Assembly: GCA_016789725.1 (NCBI GenBank)
Contig: JAEUQN010000051.1
Span: forward strand, 1 to 39,285
Direction of reading: 5' to 3'
DNA from: Blastocatellia bacterium
Lineage (GTDB): Bacteria; Acidobacteriota; Blastocatellia; RBC074
DNA length: 39,285 bases
The notes under the pieces are model-generated. The model was not told the origin of the DNA and did not search any database. It worked only from the letters and a program-made list of their open reading frames with translations. Positions 9,201 to 17,612 of the stretch are shown here, piece after piece. Position 1 is the first letter of the stretch. Each line of letters opens with the position of its first letter. A program made the position numbers and the translations under genes.

Positions 9201-9285
9201 CCAGATAAACTTCGCCCATGCCGCCTTTGCCGAGGGGCGCGGCAATTTGATAAGGCCCGAAGCGTGTTCCGGTCGTGATCGTCAT
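6226..9285 (-). CDS. Membrane Ser/Thr protein kinase with C-terminal TPR-like region
   Basis: A 1019-residue Hanks-type kinase. The N-terminal kinase domain (about 10-290) has the glycine loop GKGGMGEVY at 19-27, catalytic K41, HRD at 131-133, DFG at 151-153 and SPEQARGE near 204-211. A single membrane segment lies at about 379-397 ([19 protein letters not shown]). The outer part first carries a domain with [19 protein letters not shown], then from about 550 to the end helical TPR-like repeats ([32 protein letters not shown]). This architecture is common in acidobacteria and is presumed to sense and signal; the target is unknown. Two stretches look like absorbed hairpin repeats: residues about 160-188 in the activation segment and about 315-367 in the juxtamembrane linker. 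The start ATG is supported by the standard [10 protein letters not shown] beginning. Confidence 0.92.
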   Translation of the reverse strand: MTITTGTRFGPYQIAAPLGKGGMGEVYLAEDERLKRKVALKLLPAEFTQNSERLRRFEQEAQATSALNHPNIITIFEIGAQNGTHFITTEFIAGQTLRDRLQQPLSQTEATEVAVQIANALAAAHDANIIHRDIKPENVMLRKDGIVKVLDFGLAKLTERRGEGARGRQGEEADTWLAESPRPPVAASHSTTPGTVMGTASYMSPEQARGERVDARTDIFSLGVVLYEMLAGKRPFEGVNMIDVLGSILHQEPAPLGNVPDELQRIVTLALQKDRNARYASVKALQADLKAVQRKWEFTAEAQRRAEREPTDNVERLGAQASRLLSERRDASDVVSASAEEKAISSQGERAALRPLAASGTLALPGAALPGAARRTRNLLLALAGLLLIAVAAYFFTRQPTPAFREREPLLLADFENKTGEEIWDGTLKQALAVALEQSPYMNIFPEERARDTLRLMNRSVDEPLTRATGREICQRRNVRALLIGTITKLERSYTVTLEATNAQSGETMARALETAAGRDEVLNALGHAAKDLREKLGESLVSLQKYDAPLREATTKSLEALKAYSAGMDALRKGEDDQGILLLKRAVELDEQFVMALTMLGARVSARSVTEAVSCYKKGWEFRNKVSEREKLSISSVYYGYVTGELDKAIEEGQVLASVYPEDGNSFNSQGARYSRAGQLEKAAASFREAFNRVERSVIWRGNLAATLIRLNRYDEAKELLDQGVKLYPEGFNFSRLLFLIAVSKNDTQEMNRLRARVAENSTALAPQLLHAQLEVFTGRRQQASNAFQQLATSVGTRNQTEDKQRIYSNEAAAQAYFGQMTKAAELAMRVLLLQKNSKTLLKAHLASSLDTPWAGWILALSGDAARARTLTDELVRENPKNTLILNVIAPLTRATIELQRGNPAQAIELLQPAIQYEAAPASSFRPNWIRGQAYLQLKQGAQAAAEFQKIIDHRGWDVTSPLWPLAHLGAGRAAVLQSDTAKAKQMYDEFFRLWRDADADLPVLIEAKKEYEKLKSQ
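8186..8341. repeat. Perfect 31-base inverted repeat inside the kinase gene
   Basis: Bases 8186-8216 and 8311-8341 are exact reverse complements over 31 positions (core GGGAGCGCAAGCGTCCCGC), separated by 94 bases of GC-rich sequence with further partial symmetry. A second partial copy of the arm's beginning (CCTGGGAGCGCAG) precedes it near 8174. Translated on the minus strand the arms give LGAQASRLL and the low-complexity [12 protein letters not shown] stretch in the kinase linker, just before the membrane segment. This is a hairpin repeat that is being read in frame as protein. Confidence 0.85.
8731..8799. repeat. Imperfect GC-rich inverted repeat in the kinase activation segment
   Basis: Arms 8731-8749 (GACAGGGGGACGGGGCGAC) and 8781-8799 pair in about 15 of 19 positions. 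In the kinase frame the region encodes the Arg/Gly/Glu-rich [15 protein letters not shown] stretch and SPRPPV between DFG (151-153) and SPEQ (204-207), which is longer than the usual activation segment. The composition and symmetry fit a second, unrelated repeat insertion. Confidence 0.6.
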
Positions 9286-9318
9286 GATGTTTGTGGCTTG
9301 TCGAAAACGCGCGTCAGT

Positions 9319-10200
9319 CTAGCATTGGACGCAGCGTTTGGCTATTGCGGGAAGGGCATTGAATTGGCGGTGCACTTTCGCTTTTGGTTTTCTTTCGACG
9401 GGGTTGACGAAGCGCACGACGCCCCACATTTCCGGGCGATGCATGTCAATGACGCCTTGCGGCGACCAGACCCAGTTGTCTTCTTTCGTGTTGGCGATTT
9501 TGCGATATTTGCCGTCCACGATTTCGTGCTGCCATTCGACGCGCGAGAAATTGACGCGCCATTCGTCGCCATCGTTCGGCGGTGCAGCTTGGTGCGCGTA
9601 TTCGCCCAGCACTGTCCACGGCATAGCGATTTCGACGGTCCAGCCTTTGTCTTTATCGCGTGGATCGTTCAGCGTGCCGTTGATGTACACAGCAGTTTTC
9701 AACCCTGTGATGTCCCAACTGTTGTCCGCTTTGCCGCCGTCGCGGTAGGGCTTCGGCAAAAACAAATCCCAGCCCGTATTCAAGGCATTGATCTCGAATT
9801 CGTAATACTCATCGCGGTCGCCGTTCGGATCAATGAAGACTTCAAAATCGTTGTCGTGAAAGATCACCGAATCGCGCTTGGTCAACGTGCCCCAGACGTG
9901 CGGTTCTTCCAATTCGGCGGCAATGTAAAAGTATTGTGCGTCCCACAGCATTTTGGCGCGGGTCGCAAAGCGGGGGCGCGGTTTGCGGTCGCCTTCGATG
10001 TCCACAAACAAATCGGTAGCCGGAGCCTTGCGCCACGCGGCTTCATTCAGCTTGCCGTCCACCTTGATCCTGGCGGTCGTGCGATGACAAAGATATTCTT
10101 TGGGCTGGGCTGAAGCGGTCAGAACAGTAGTCAGTACAGTGAACAAGAGCGAAATACATTTCGGTAAAGTCATAATGTTGCACAAGATCGGATCAGTCAT
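9319..10200 (-). CDS. Secreted carbohydrate-binding family 9-like (DOMON-like) protein
   Basis: A 293-residue protein with a signal peptide and a single CBM9-like domain: IKVDGKLNEAAWRKAP near residues 45-60, then YFYIAAELEEP, DNDFEVFIDPNGD and the ENWVWSPQG..DMHRPEMWG ending (from about residue 250) characteristic of the family. These domains bind sugars or act as extracytoplasmic ligand or heme-binding modules; no catalytic site is visible. The first ATG (10200) overlaps the preceding cyclic-nucleotide gene by eight bases (ATGACTGA), suggesting coupling; the next ATG at 10173 would start directly at the signal peptide (MTLPKCISLLF) and is an equally plausible start. It is the last gene of a three-gene block with the transporter-HEAT gene. 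Confidence 0.8.
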   Translation of the reverse strand: MTDPILCNIMTLPKCISLLFTVLTTVLTASAQPKEYLCHRTTARIKVDGKLNEAAWRKAPATDLFVDIEGDRKPRPRFATRAKMLWDAQYFYIAAELEEPHVWGTLTKRDSVIFHDNDFEVFIDPNGDRDEYYEFEINALNTGWDLFLPKPYRDGGKADNSWDITGLKTAVYINGTLNDPRDKDKGWTVEIAMPWTVLGEYAHQAAPPNDGDEWRVNFSRVEWQHEIVDGKYRKIANTKEDNWVWSPQGVIDMHRPEMWGVVRFVNPVERKPKAKVHRQFNALPAIAKRCVQC

Positions 10201-10645
10201 CTTTAAGCCAGAAGACCAAACTCATCCGCGAATTTTCCATGAGCACTTTGATCCGCCCGACCAACAAACGAAGGATGTCCTGTGCAATCGAAATGTTGTC
10301 GGCCAGAACATCAAAAAATTCTTCGTTGCTGATTTTCAGCGCCGAGACATCTTCGAGCGCTGTCGCCATCACGAAGCGCGGTTCATTGCTCAGCACTTCC
10401 ATTTCGCCAAATGATTCGTTGTCTGAGACGATGAAAATGTCCACGTCATCGCGGTGCAATCGAACGGCTCCGTGCCGAATAAAATAGATCGCATCGCACG
10501 GATCGTTGTTGCGAAAAATGACTTCGCCTTTGCGAAACTCAACTTCCTGCGTGATCGAAGCCACCCGCGCCAGGTTTTCCATCCGCGTATTGGAAAACAG
10601 CGGAATGTGGCGCAAAAACATTACTTTTTCGAGAACAGTTAGCAT
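10193..10645 (-). CDS. Stand-alone cyclic nucleotide-binding domain protein (no DNA-binding domain)
   Basis: A 150-residue protein that is essentially one cNMP-binding (CAP-type) beta-roll, starting PLFSNTRMENLARVA and carrying GEVIFRNNDPCDAIYFIRHG. The phosphate-binding cassette region reads SFGEMEVLSNEPRFVMATA, keeping Gly-Glu and Arg in roughly the usual places, so nucleotide binding is plausible. There is no HTH after the C-helix, so it is not a Crp-type regulator. GGAAG lies eight bases before the ATG. It sits 29 bases after the transporter-HEAT gene and overlaps the next gene by eight bases. In some relatives of the upstream protein a cNMP domain is on the same chain, so this protein is likely its detached sensor subunit (inference). 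Confidence 0.82.
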   Translation of the reverse strand: MLTVLEKVMFLRHIPLFSNTRMENLARVASITQEVEFRKGEVIFRNNDPCDAIYFIRHGAVRLHRDDVDIFIVSDNESFGEMEVLSNEPRFVMATALEDVSALKISNEEFFDVLADNISIAQDILRLLVGRIKVLMENSRMSLVFWLKDD

Positions 10646-10674
10646 GGCAAATCTTCCAAACTACGTGATGGCGG

Positions 10675-13518
10675 TTACTCAACACCGGCCAAAGCCACGG
10701 GCGAGAAATCATCTTCTTTCATTGGTCGCAACGTCTTTTGGTGAAGGACCCACGTCGCGGTTTCGCTTAACAACGAATCCGGTGAAAGCGCCAATTGCTG
10801 AATCAAAGCGGTCAGCCCATTCACCTCTAATTCGCTGGCCGCAGACATCGCACAGGCGCAGAGCCAGCGATTGGAAGCGCTCAGCAATTCCGCCAGCGAT
10901 TCTTCGCGCGTCAATAGTTTCCATTTCCAAAACGCGCGGCCTTTGCGGGCGCGTTGCCCCAACGTCACTTTGCTGTCAATCAAAGGCAAAATAAATTTGC
11001 GCAAGGCCGGATTAAGCAAATTGTCCAAAAACTCGACCGTGTTGGCGCGATTCTGTGGGCGCGGGCTGCGCAAGCCGTAAAAAGCCTGATGAATATCGTT
11101 GTGTGAATACAGCAAACCCAGAAATCGAAAGACTCGCTCCATTGCCCGGTCTTGTCGTTCCAGCACTGAGGTCGTCAATAAATCCAATCGGCGCGGCCCC
11201 GTTTCCAGCATCGGCGGTGCGGTGGGATTAAAAGCCACCAGAAGTTGCGTGTAGCGGTAATACTGCTTCAACTCAGCAAACAACGGGTTCAAAATCTTGT
11301 GCTCATCAAACTTCAAGGTGGCGTCACTGGAACGCAGCCGATTCAGGGCCTTGAGAATTTTGTAGCGCAGAGCAACGTCCTTCTGATCCAGGCAGTCCAG
11401 CAAAATCTCAACGGCTTCCTGCCCGCCAATGCGCGACAACACACGCGGAATATGATTGCGGAGTTCAGCCGGAACCGAGGTATCGCTCAGATGATCTTTC
11501 AGCGTGCCCAAAATACGATGTCCGAAATGCACCAGCGCCTCGCGCGCCGCGACCTGTGTATGTCGGTCGGCCAGGGCTTCAAGCAAAAATGGAATGAAGT
11601 CGTGATGCTGGGTTCGGCCCGCACTGTCGAGCGCCTGGCGAACGACGTCAGGCGCATCGTCCTGCATCAAATCAACCAGATGACAATGCCATTTCACGGG
11701 CAGTGAAATCAGCCCTAAAACGCGCGCAGCTTCAATCCGGGCGGCCTTGCCGTCTTCGTCTTTATTCCTGACCATCCCGTCCAAAATAAGGCGCGCGACG
11801 CCCCAATTATCTGGTCGGTTTTGTTGTAGCAAATTCAGCAGAATCCCGCCTTGAATGACGTAATCGGGATAATCCGGCAGTGATTGAATGCGTGTCAAAA
11901 TATCGGTCTGCGAATAGGTGTACACATACCGGGCAGCTTCGGCACGAATGGCAAAATCAGAATCATTCAGCAAGGCTTCTGCTTCCGGTACGACATAATC
12001 GCGGCTGAAGGTAGAAAGCATTTGTAAGGCTTTCAGCCGGATGGCCGCCGTGGGATGCTGAAGCAGGTGGCGGAGGTGCGGCAACAATAACTCTTCCCGA
12101 TGCTCGCCCTGCGTCAAAATATCAAGCGCGTACAAAACCTCCTCGGTTTCCGGGCTGGCGAGGTATTTGTTCAGTTCCTCCAACGTTGCCGGTTCCGCGA
12201 TGTAATGCGAAATATCATGGGGGTCAAGTCCGCGATTCCTGAACCCGGACCGCAGCGCATTCAGATACTCTTTGCGAATCTGAAAAGCGATGTACAGCAA
12301 CAGACCAATAATCGGCAGATTCAATAAACTGATCGAACCAGGGTGCGCGCGATTAATCAGCGGAATCACATTCGTGAATAGCAATAATAACAACGCCGCC
12401 AGGCCATCTCCGGCGCGCAAGATAACTGTATCAATGAATGATTTGACCTGGATTTTGACGTCGGTCGGAATCGGCAGGTACAGCAATTCGGTCGTGGATT
12501 TATCTATTGAATGCTTAAAGACCTGATCGCTCAAGCGCAGCAACACAGCAGTCCATAAGGCCGTGACCAGCAAGGCGGCCAGTGTACTCGTCAACAAACT
12601 CAACGGCAAAACCAGAATCGTGATGCCGATGCCGAGCTTGTCCAACATCTTGCCGCCCAACAACAGTTGCAGCAAAAATGCCCCCCAGCCCATATACGTG
12701 ATGACGCTGCCGAAAAAGGCCGTCATTTCATTTTTGTCTTGAATAAACTGTGCCGTAATGGCGGAAAACTGGACGTCTACGATTTTAGTGGCGAGCGACG
12801 CGATGGTCACGAGCAAGGTGATGAGCAGCAGGTACTTTGAGTTCCAAATGCACAAGGCGCTTTGTTTCAGGCTGAAGTCGCGCCCGGAATCCGTTTGCAA
12901 TTCGGTAATGCGGTCCTGATTTCTGCGCCAAATCCATTGGACCAGCAAGGCCGAGAAGCAACAAAACACTGCCACACTTGGCAGCAGGGTTTCCGCGCCA
13001 AACAGCGGGGCCAGCTTCTTGATAAAGTACCCGCCGCAAATGAAGCCCAGAATGCCTCCGCTGCCAATGAAGCCGAAATAACGGCGTGCATCTCTGGTCG
13101 TGAAAATAAAATTGCCCAGCGTCCACACCTGTACGGGCGCGACGACGCCGAAAATCCCGCCCCACACATACAGCAGTGGAATGACGCCCGTCACGTGGTG
13201 CCGCAATAACCACCACAACAGCACGCCGCTGGCGCCCAGTAATAACAACGAAGATGAAATCAGAACAGGCGGTTGATACACCCGCCACAGCCGCAGATAC
13301 CCCGCGATCAAAATCGTAATCAGAATGGTTTGCCCAATGATCGCGTAGGGCAATTGCATTGCGCCAAACGTGCTGATGAACAACGCTGTACTCACTGATT
13401 TGCCAATCATCAGCGAGGTGATGACCAGAAAAAGATACAGGAAGAGCAACGAGGAATTCAGGTAATCCTCTTTGCGAATCATCAATAGATGTTTGATCGT
13501 TTGCCAGTCCCAGCCCAT
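10675..13518 (-). CDS. ATP/ADP-translocase-like (NTT/MFS) membrane protein fused to HEAT repeats
   Basis: A 947-residue protein. Residues about 20-420 are a polytopic membrane region of ten to twelve segments with the layout of NTT-type nucleotide transporters and their MFS relatives (STALFISTFGAMQLPYAIIG, GGIFGVVAPVQVWTLGNFIF, YFGFIGSGGILGFICGGYF, DKSTTELLYLPIP). The rest (about 430-930) is alpha-helical HEAT-type repeats, e.g. HPTAAIRLKALQMLSTF and DDAPDVVRQALDSAG. NTT proteins in intracellular bacteria exchange ATP/ADP; the function of HEAT-fused forms in free-living bacteria is unsettled, and transport of nucleotides here is not shown. The cNMP-binding protein follows 29 bases later. No clear ribosome binding site precedes the ATG at 13518; M13 is an alternative. 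Confidence 0.85.
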   Translation of the reverse strand: MGWDWQTIKHLLMIRKEDYLNSSLLFLYLFLVITSLMIGKSVSTALFISTFGAMQLPYAIIGQTILITILIAGYLRLWRVYQPPVLISSSLLLLGASGVLLWWLLRHHVTGVIPLLYVWGGIFGVVAPVQVWTLGNFIFTTRDARRYFGFIGSGGILGFICGGYFIKKLAPLFGAETLLPSVAVFCCFSALLVQWIWRRNQDRITELQTDSGRDFSLKQSALCIWNSKYLLLITLLVTIASLATKIVDVQFSAITAQFIQDKNEMTAFFGSVITYMGWGAFLLQLLLGGKMLDKLGIGITILVLPLSLLTSTLAALLVTALWTAVLLRLSDQVFKHSIDKSTTELLYLPIPTDVKIQVKSFIDTVILRAGDGLAALLLLLFTNVIPLINRAHPGSISLLNLPIIGLLLYIAFQIRKEYLNALRSGFRNRGLDPHDISHYIAEPATLEELNKYLASPETEEVLYALDILTQGEHREELLLPHLRHLLQHPTAAIRLKALQMLSTFSRDYVVPEAEALLNDSDFAIRAEAARYVYTYSQTDILTRIQSLPDYPDYVIQGGILLNLLQQNRPDNWGVARLILDGMVRNKDEDGKAARIEAARVLGLISLPVKWHCHLVDLMQDDAPDVVRQALDSAGRTQHHDFIPFLLEALADRHTQVAAREALVHFGHRILGTLKDHLSDTSVPAELRNHIPRVLSRIGGQEAVEILLDCLDQKDVALRYKILKALNRLRSSDATLKFDEHKILNPLFAELKQYYRYTQLLVAFNPTAPPMLETGPRRLDLLTTSVLERQDRAMERVFRFLGLLYSHNDIHQAFYGLRSPRPQNRANTVEFLDNLLNPALRKFILPLIDSKVTLGQRARKGRAFWKWKLLTREESLAELLSASNRWLCACAMSAASELEVNGLTALIQQLALSPDSLLSETATWVLHQKTLRPMKEDDFSPVALAGVE

Positions 13519-13651
13519 TTGTTTGTGGTAATCGTATCAAGATCAGCGAGAAGACACCGTAAACCCCATTCCCCAATTCCAGCGCCCAACCTGGAAAGAC
13601 CAGATTCATTTTGCAGGCTGCAATCAGGGATCAGGCATCATTCCAATCACA

Positions 13652-14851
13652 CTAAGCGCACGGACCACTTTTCGGATAGACCGGAGTGAATTTGCCGTTT
13701 TCGATGATAAGTGCTGAACAAAGCCCCTTGTAATACCGTCGCAATATCCCGGTATCAATCAAAAATATATCTTCTGCAAAGCGTCCTGTGATGCCCGTCA
13801 ACATCGGCGTATGCCCCACGACCAGATGGGCCGCACCAAGATTCGTTTTGATCCGATCCAGCAACGGCTTGAACGTCTCTTCGGGTTCCTGCGCGTAGCC
13901 GCGATACCACAGCGGGCCAGTCGGATGCGTGATGAACCAGTTGCCCAACGTTTGGAACTGCTGTAACGCTTCGATCACAGGCGGCTCCAGCGAAACGCCT
14001 TTGGCTTTCTGGTAATCAATTTCGAGCGAGACCTGAGTCAGGGCTTCGTCGTAATCCAGCGAATCATCCAGAATGCCGTTGCTCACTAAAACCTTGCGCA
14101 TCTCAAAAAAGCTTCGCAATTCCTTGCGCACGCGCTCATTGATTTCGCGGAGGCTGGATTGTGAAATCGTTTCATTGATACCGCCGTGCAAAAAAATCGT
14201 GTCATTCAGCTTGAGGACCGCATTGCGATTCAGCAGCCAGCGCCCATACGCGCCGGAATCGCTGAAGGCTTTACGCTGCTCAAAGTAGCCCGGCGGATGT
14301 TTGGCCATCCACTCTTCTTTAAATTTCTGATCCGCCTGGAATTCCTGCGGCGGAATGTTTCGTTTGGCTCGCGCTTCCCGATATTTGACGTACCGGGCGT
14401 ACGTTTTCTCGCGCAATTCTTCGGTCTTATCCGTGGCGTAGGCCGCATACGATTCGCGCGTAACATAGCGCAAATCACCAATCATGTTCATGGCTTCGTG
14501 ATTGCCCATCAAGGGGTGCAGGCGGCCTCCGGCCTTTTCGGACTGCTTTTCCAATTGCATCAGCAAATCCAAAACCTTGCGGTCATGAACGCCACGATCA
14601 ATATAATCGCCGATTTGCACCAGATGCGTTTTGCCGCCGATCCAATTTAACTTTTGATCAATGAGTCCCAGTTCCTGCAAGATCGCCACGAATTCATCGT
14701 AGGCACCGTGAATATCGCCAATCGCCACAATCTTGCCGACGTTTGTCCATTCGGCCTTCGCTTGCAGGGAAATGGTTTTGCTATTTAAGGGAATGGACAA
14801 CAGCCATAACACAAGCAGCCCGCACACGCTTTTCGGAATCAGAGTTTTCAT
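13652..14851 (-). CDS. Secreted calcineurin-like metallophosphoesterase (Shewanella-like PPP type)
   Basis: The start at 14851 is chosen because GAGGAG lies about eight bases upstream and the protein then begins with a signal peptide (MKTLIPKSVCGLLVLWLLSI); the ORF itself extends further to 14923. The 399-residue product has the complete PPP metal-site series: GDIHG at 45-49, GDYIDRG, GNHE, HGG (LHGGIN) and GHTP. The order and spacing match the Shewanella-like phosphatase group of secreted protein or small-molecule phosphoesterases. An insertion of charged helices (KYREARAKRNIPPQEF...) lies between GNHE and the HGG motif. Substrate is unknown. It stands alone: 133 bases separate its stop from the transporter-HEAT gene downstream. 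Confidence 0.88.
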   Translation of the reverse strand: MKTLIPKSVCGLLVLWLLSIPLNSKTISLQAKAEWTNVGKIVAIGDIHGAYDEFVAILQELGLIDQKLNWIGGKTHLVQIGDYIDRGVHDRKVLDLLMQLEKQSEKAGGRLHPLMGNHEAMNMIGDLRYVTRESYAAYATDKTEELREKTYARYVKYREARAKRNIPPQEFQADQKFKEEWMAKHPPGYFEQRKAFSDSGAYGRWLLNRNAVLKLNDTIFLHGGINETISQSSLREINERVRKELRSFFEMRKVLVSNGILDDSLDYDEALTQVSLEIDYQKAKGVSLEPPVIEALQQFQTLGNWFITHPTGPLWYRGYAQEPEETFKPLLDRIKTNLGAAHLVVGHTPMLTGITGRFAEDIFLIDTGILRRYYKGLCSALIIENGKFTPVYPKSGPCA

Positions 14852-15180
14852 CCAGAACTCCTCGACATAGTTGGTTTCCATAACTGCCTTCATTCCTATA
14901 AGCAGTTTACTCAAGGATGCCACAACTGCCTAGCGAAGTGACAAAGAAGAAAAGAAATATTTCCGGCCAATCCTCTCTTGCCAAATCCTCGCAGGAGGTA
15001 TAAGTTCCGCTTGGGTATTCTAGTCTTACGCTGCATTTACAACACGAAGACAGGCATCAATGAGGAGTATTTCCAATCAGAAAGACCAACTTGATTTGAC
15101 GCCATTGCCTTCATTCAGAAAACAATCCGTCCTAGTTGACTAGCCTGAAAAAGAGCCTAGCCAATCGAAAGGGGAGAAAC
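14852..15180. other. Divergent intergenic region, no gene seen
   Basis: About 330 bases between two divergent genes. I see no RNA gene or strong repeat. A weak promoter-like pair for the rightward gene is TTGCCA at 14978-14983 and TATAAG at 14999-15004, but the 15-base spacing is short. AAGGGGAG just before 15181 is the ribosome binding site of the next gene. Confidence 0.35.
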
Positions 15181-16014
15181 ATGTTCCGTTTATTCTTTAC
15201 GGCAATATTCTGCCTGTTCAGTTTGCTTGTGGCCGCGCCGCCGCTTGCCTCGCAAACCCAACCGCAAGCCGCCCAAGAACCGCAACTGACCGTCGAGCAA
15301 ATGAAAGCGTTTCTGCTCAGCGCGAAAGTCATCAAAGAAAAACAAACCAGCAAAGGTATCACCGCGCCTTCGCGCCTGACGCTCAGCGATGGCGTCATGA
15401 CACACGATGCAGGGTTTCAAACGATTGATGAATCCAAGACCAAAATGGAATTCGCCTCCGGCGGAACCGAAATGAATTTTCGGGATTCGTACAAATTCAA
15501 TCTCGCGGCATACGACCTCGCCTGTATGTTGGGACTTGGACAAATGATGCCGGTGACGGTCGAACGAAAAATCGGCGGCAAAACTGGCTCGCTCACCTGG
15601 TGGTTGAAGGTACAGATGGATGAAGCCGACCGGATGAAAAAGAAAATCACGCCGCCATACCCCGAAAGCTGGAATGAGCAAATGCACCGCATCCGGGTCT
15701 TCACCCAATTGGTCTATGATATGGACCGAAATCTGACAAACCTGTTGATTGGCCCGCAATGGCAGCTTTACATGATTGATTTCACTCGTGCCTTTCGCGT
15801 TCATCAGCAACTCAAAAATGAAAAAGACCTGGTTAAATGCGACCGCCGTCTGCTTGACAACCTGCGCAAACTGGATGCCAGGCAAATAGAGCAGGCGATG
15901 AAACCGTACCTCAACTCATCCGAGATCAAAGCGATTACGGTACGCCGTGGCAAAATCGTCGCGCATTTTGAAAAACTCATTGCCCAAAAAGGGGAAAAAG
16001 AAGTTTTGTATTGA
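15181..16014 (+). CDS. Secreted protein with a HipA/FAM20/PI3K-like kinase motif
   Basis: A 277-residue protein. The start at 15181 has AAGGGGAG upstream and opens a signal peptide (MFRLFFTAIFCLFSLLVAAP, cleavage near residue 24). The C-terminal half reads YDMDRNLTNLLI (179-190) followed by WQLYMIDFTRAFR (194-206). This resembles the Asp-x-Arg-Asn...Asn catalytic loop and Ile-Asp-Phe metal-binding motif of HipA, FAM20 and PI3/4K-like kinases: D182, N184, N187 and D200 would be the key residues. Upstream, FNLAAYDLACMLGLG...VTVERKIGGKTGSLTWWL resembles the helix and strand pattern of the N-lobe. An obvious ATP-anchoring Lys is not identified (the GFQTIDESK region at 78-86 is a candidate). Kinase activity is therefore a hypothesis; a sequence-conserved secreted acidobacterial family is the safe call. 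Confidence 0.7.
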   Translation: MFRLFFTAIFCLFSLLVAAPPLASQTQPQAAQEPQLTVEQMKAFLLSAKVIKEKQTSKGITAPSRLTLSDGVMTHDAGFQTIDESKTKMEFASGGTEMNFRDSYKFNLAAYDLACMLGLGQMMPVTVERKIGGKTGSLTWWLKVQMDEADRMKKKITPPYPESWNEQMHRIRVFTQLVYDMDRNLTNLLIGPQWQLYMIDFTRAFRVHQQLKNEKDLVKCDRRLLDNLRKLDARQIEQAMKPYLNSSEIKAITVRRGKIVAHFEKLIAQKGEKEVLY

Positions 16015-16035
16015 AAGCCAAAAGCAAGACTATCA

Positions 16036-16068
16036 GGGAGAGTGGTATCGCCGACGCGCCGCTCTCCC
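16036..16068. terminator. Hairpin between convergent genes, possible bidirectional terminator
   Basis: GGGAGAG at 16036-16042 pairs with CTCTCCC at 16062-16068, extendable by GG/CC after one mismatch. It lies in the 58-base gap between the convergent secreted kinase-like gene and the permease gene. No strong T-tract follows on either strand, so termination is plausible but not certain. Confidence 0.4.
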
Positions 16069-16072
16069 TCTA

Positions 16073-17383
16073 TCACTCCCGTTTGAGTGTCGCATCAGAA
16101 GGCACTTTCCTTGTCATTCGATAGGCCAGGAAGATCAGCCATCCCAGCGCCGCCGCCAGCCCTACAGCACGGGCATCGCCCCACGAACTATTGGAGAGCA
16201 ACCACCCAGATAACAGCGATGCGGCGATTGCCACCACCACGCCCGCAGGCGCACGAAAGGGCGCGACTCCCAATTGTCGCCGCAACACAGGCAACGCGAG
16301 ACACGTTGCCACATACGCCAACAATCGAATCACGGTGCTGATCGTCAGCGCAGAAATAAACGTTCCCTGCAAGGTCAACACCAGCATAATCACGGCGGAG
16401 AGCAGGATCGCAATGTACGGTGTGCGGAAGCGCGGATGCGTTGCCGCCAGCGCACGCGGAAGCTCTCCCTGTTCCGCCATCGCAAACAACAACCGTGGCC
16501 CGGCTAACATAATCGTGTTCAGCGTGCCACCAACCGAAATCAGCGCACCCACCGTAATGATCGAAGCGCCTGCGGTGCCGAGAAAGCGGCTGCCTGCATC
16601 CACCAGCGGTCGTTCGGAACTTGCCAAGCCGGGCAAGGTGCCGATGCAAACGACTTGAATCAAAATGTACAGCAACACGACGAAACCCGTTCCCATCAGC
16701 AATCCAAACGCCAGATGCCGCTGGGGGTCGCGGATTTCGCCCGACGGAATGACCGCCATCTCAAAGCCGCTGAACGCAAAGACCAGCAGCAACACAGCGG
16801 TCGAAAAATCCTCGTAGCTCGGCGCGACGGGCGCGGCGAATTGTTGTGGACTGAGAAAGAACAAACCCGCGATGACGAATAACAACAGTGGCGCGAGCTT
16901 GCCAACGGTAAACAGATTGCTCACGAAGGCTGCTTCACGCACGCCGAGAATGTTCACGGTCGTCAGGATAACGACAATGGCAACGATCACAGTAGCCCGC
17001 GTCCAACCCACACTCGCCGCAGGCCAGAAGAAACTCAGATAACCCAGAAACAAATTACACAGGGCGGCAAAGGCCGTTACGCGTGCCAACCAAACCAGCC
17101 ATCCGACTTCAAAGCCCACGACCGAGCCGAAGGCCGTGCGCGTGTACAAATACGGCCCACCCGTCGCATCAAAGCGGCTCCCAACCTCGGCAAAACAAAG
17201 GATGATGAGGACGGTCAACAGCGCGCAAACAACGTAAGCCAAAATGCTCCAGGCACCGGTCAGCCCATAAATTCTGGACGGCAAACCGAAGATGCCTGCA
17301 CCGATGATGATGTTGATCGTCAGCGCCACCAGGTCCCAACGCCCAATGCCGCGCACCAAGGTTTGAGGCGTAGTTTGTTCCAT
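16073..17383 (-). CDS. APC-superfamily amino acid permease
   Basis: A 436-residue integral membrane protein with about twelve hydrophobic segments. The N-terminal TM1 motif INIIIGAGIFGLPS is the APC substrate/ion-binding loop signature, and AFSGFEMAVIPSGEIRDPQRHL is the conserved Phe-Glu segment of TM6 with its following loop. Amino acid or polyamine import by proton symport is the usual role; the substrate is unclear. The start is set at 17383 (MEQTTPQTLVRGIGRWD) because the longer ORF start at 17431 reads into the remains of a kinase gene. The promoter and leader of this gene thus appear to be built on that debris. Confidence 0.9.
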   Translation of the reverse strand: MEQTTPQTLVRGIGRWDLVALTINIIIGAGIFGLPSRIYGLTGAWSILAYVVCALLTVLIILCFAEVGSRFDATGGPYLYTRTAFGSVVGFEVGWLVWLARVTAFAALCNLFLGYLSFFWPAASVGWTRATVIVAIVVILTTVNILGVREAAFVSNLFTVGKLAPLLLFVIAGLFFLSPQQFAAPVAPSYEDFSTAVLLLVFAFSGFEMAVIPSGEIRDPQRHLAFGLLMGTGFVVLLYILIQVVCIGTLPGLASSERPLVDAGSRFLGTAGASIITVGALISVGGTLNTIMLAGPRLLFAMAEQGELPRALAATHPRFRTPYIAILLSAVIMLVLTLQGTFISALTISTVIRLLAYVATCLALPVLRRQLGVAPFRAPAGVVVAIAASLLSGWLLSNSSWGDARAVGLAAALGWLIFLAYRMTRKVPSDATLKRE

Positions 17384-17414
17384 AATTGAACCACTTCGTA
17401 GCAAGTAATGGTCT

Positions 17415-17580
17415 TTTACCCAGAAGCGCAATCATTTCGTACGCGCCGAGGCGTGTTCCGGTCGCCAGTGCCAGGAAATCCGAGCCTCCGAATTGGATGG
17501 GGTAAAGCGCGAACAGTGTACAGCCATCTGTGATGAAAATGTAGGATTGGTCCCTCGTCCGTTCAGATTGTGATCGTCAT
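17415..17580 (-). pseudogene. Remnant of the 5' end of a Ser/Thr kinase gene, split by a 106-base insert
   Basis: On the minus strand 17463-17415 encodes TGTRLGAYEMIALLGK, the standard start of an acidobacterial Hanks kinase; compare [16 protein letters not shown] in the intact kinase at 9285. The bases GACCGGAACACGC are identical in both genes. The first eleven bases of the intact kinase, ATGACGATCAC, are also present at 17580-17570. Removing 17569-17464 (106 bases) would rejoin them into the exact start of a kinase gene. Homology stops after Gly-Lys, right before the glycine-loop GGMG, where the permease leader begins. The remnant is too short to make a kinase. Confidence 0.65.
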
Positions 17581-17612
17581 CCTGCACCAACAGTAGAGGT
17601 GGCAGTTCTACA

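Noticed and set aside
9139..10113. Long plus-strand open frame of 324 codons
   Set aside because: It is antisense to the CBM9-like protein and the kinase 5' end and has no recognisable domain or ribosome binding site.
15190..15885. Minus-strand open frame of 231 codons
   Set aside because: It is the mirror of the secreted kinase-like gene, which has a ribosome binding site, signal peptide and conserved motifs.
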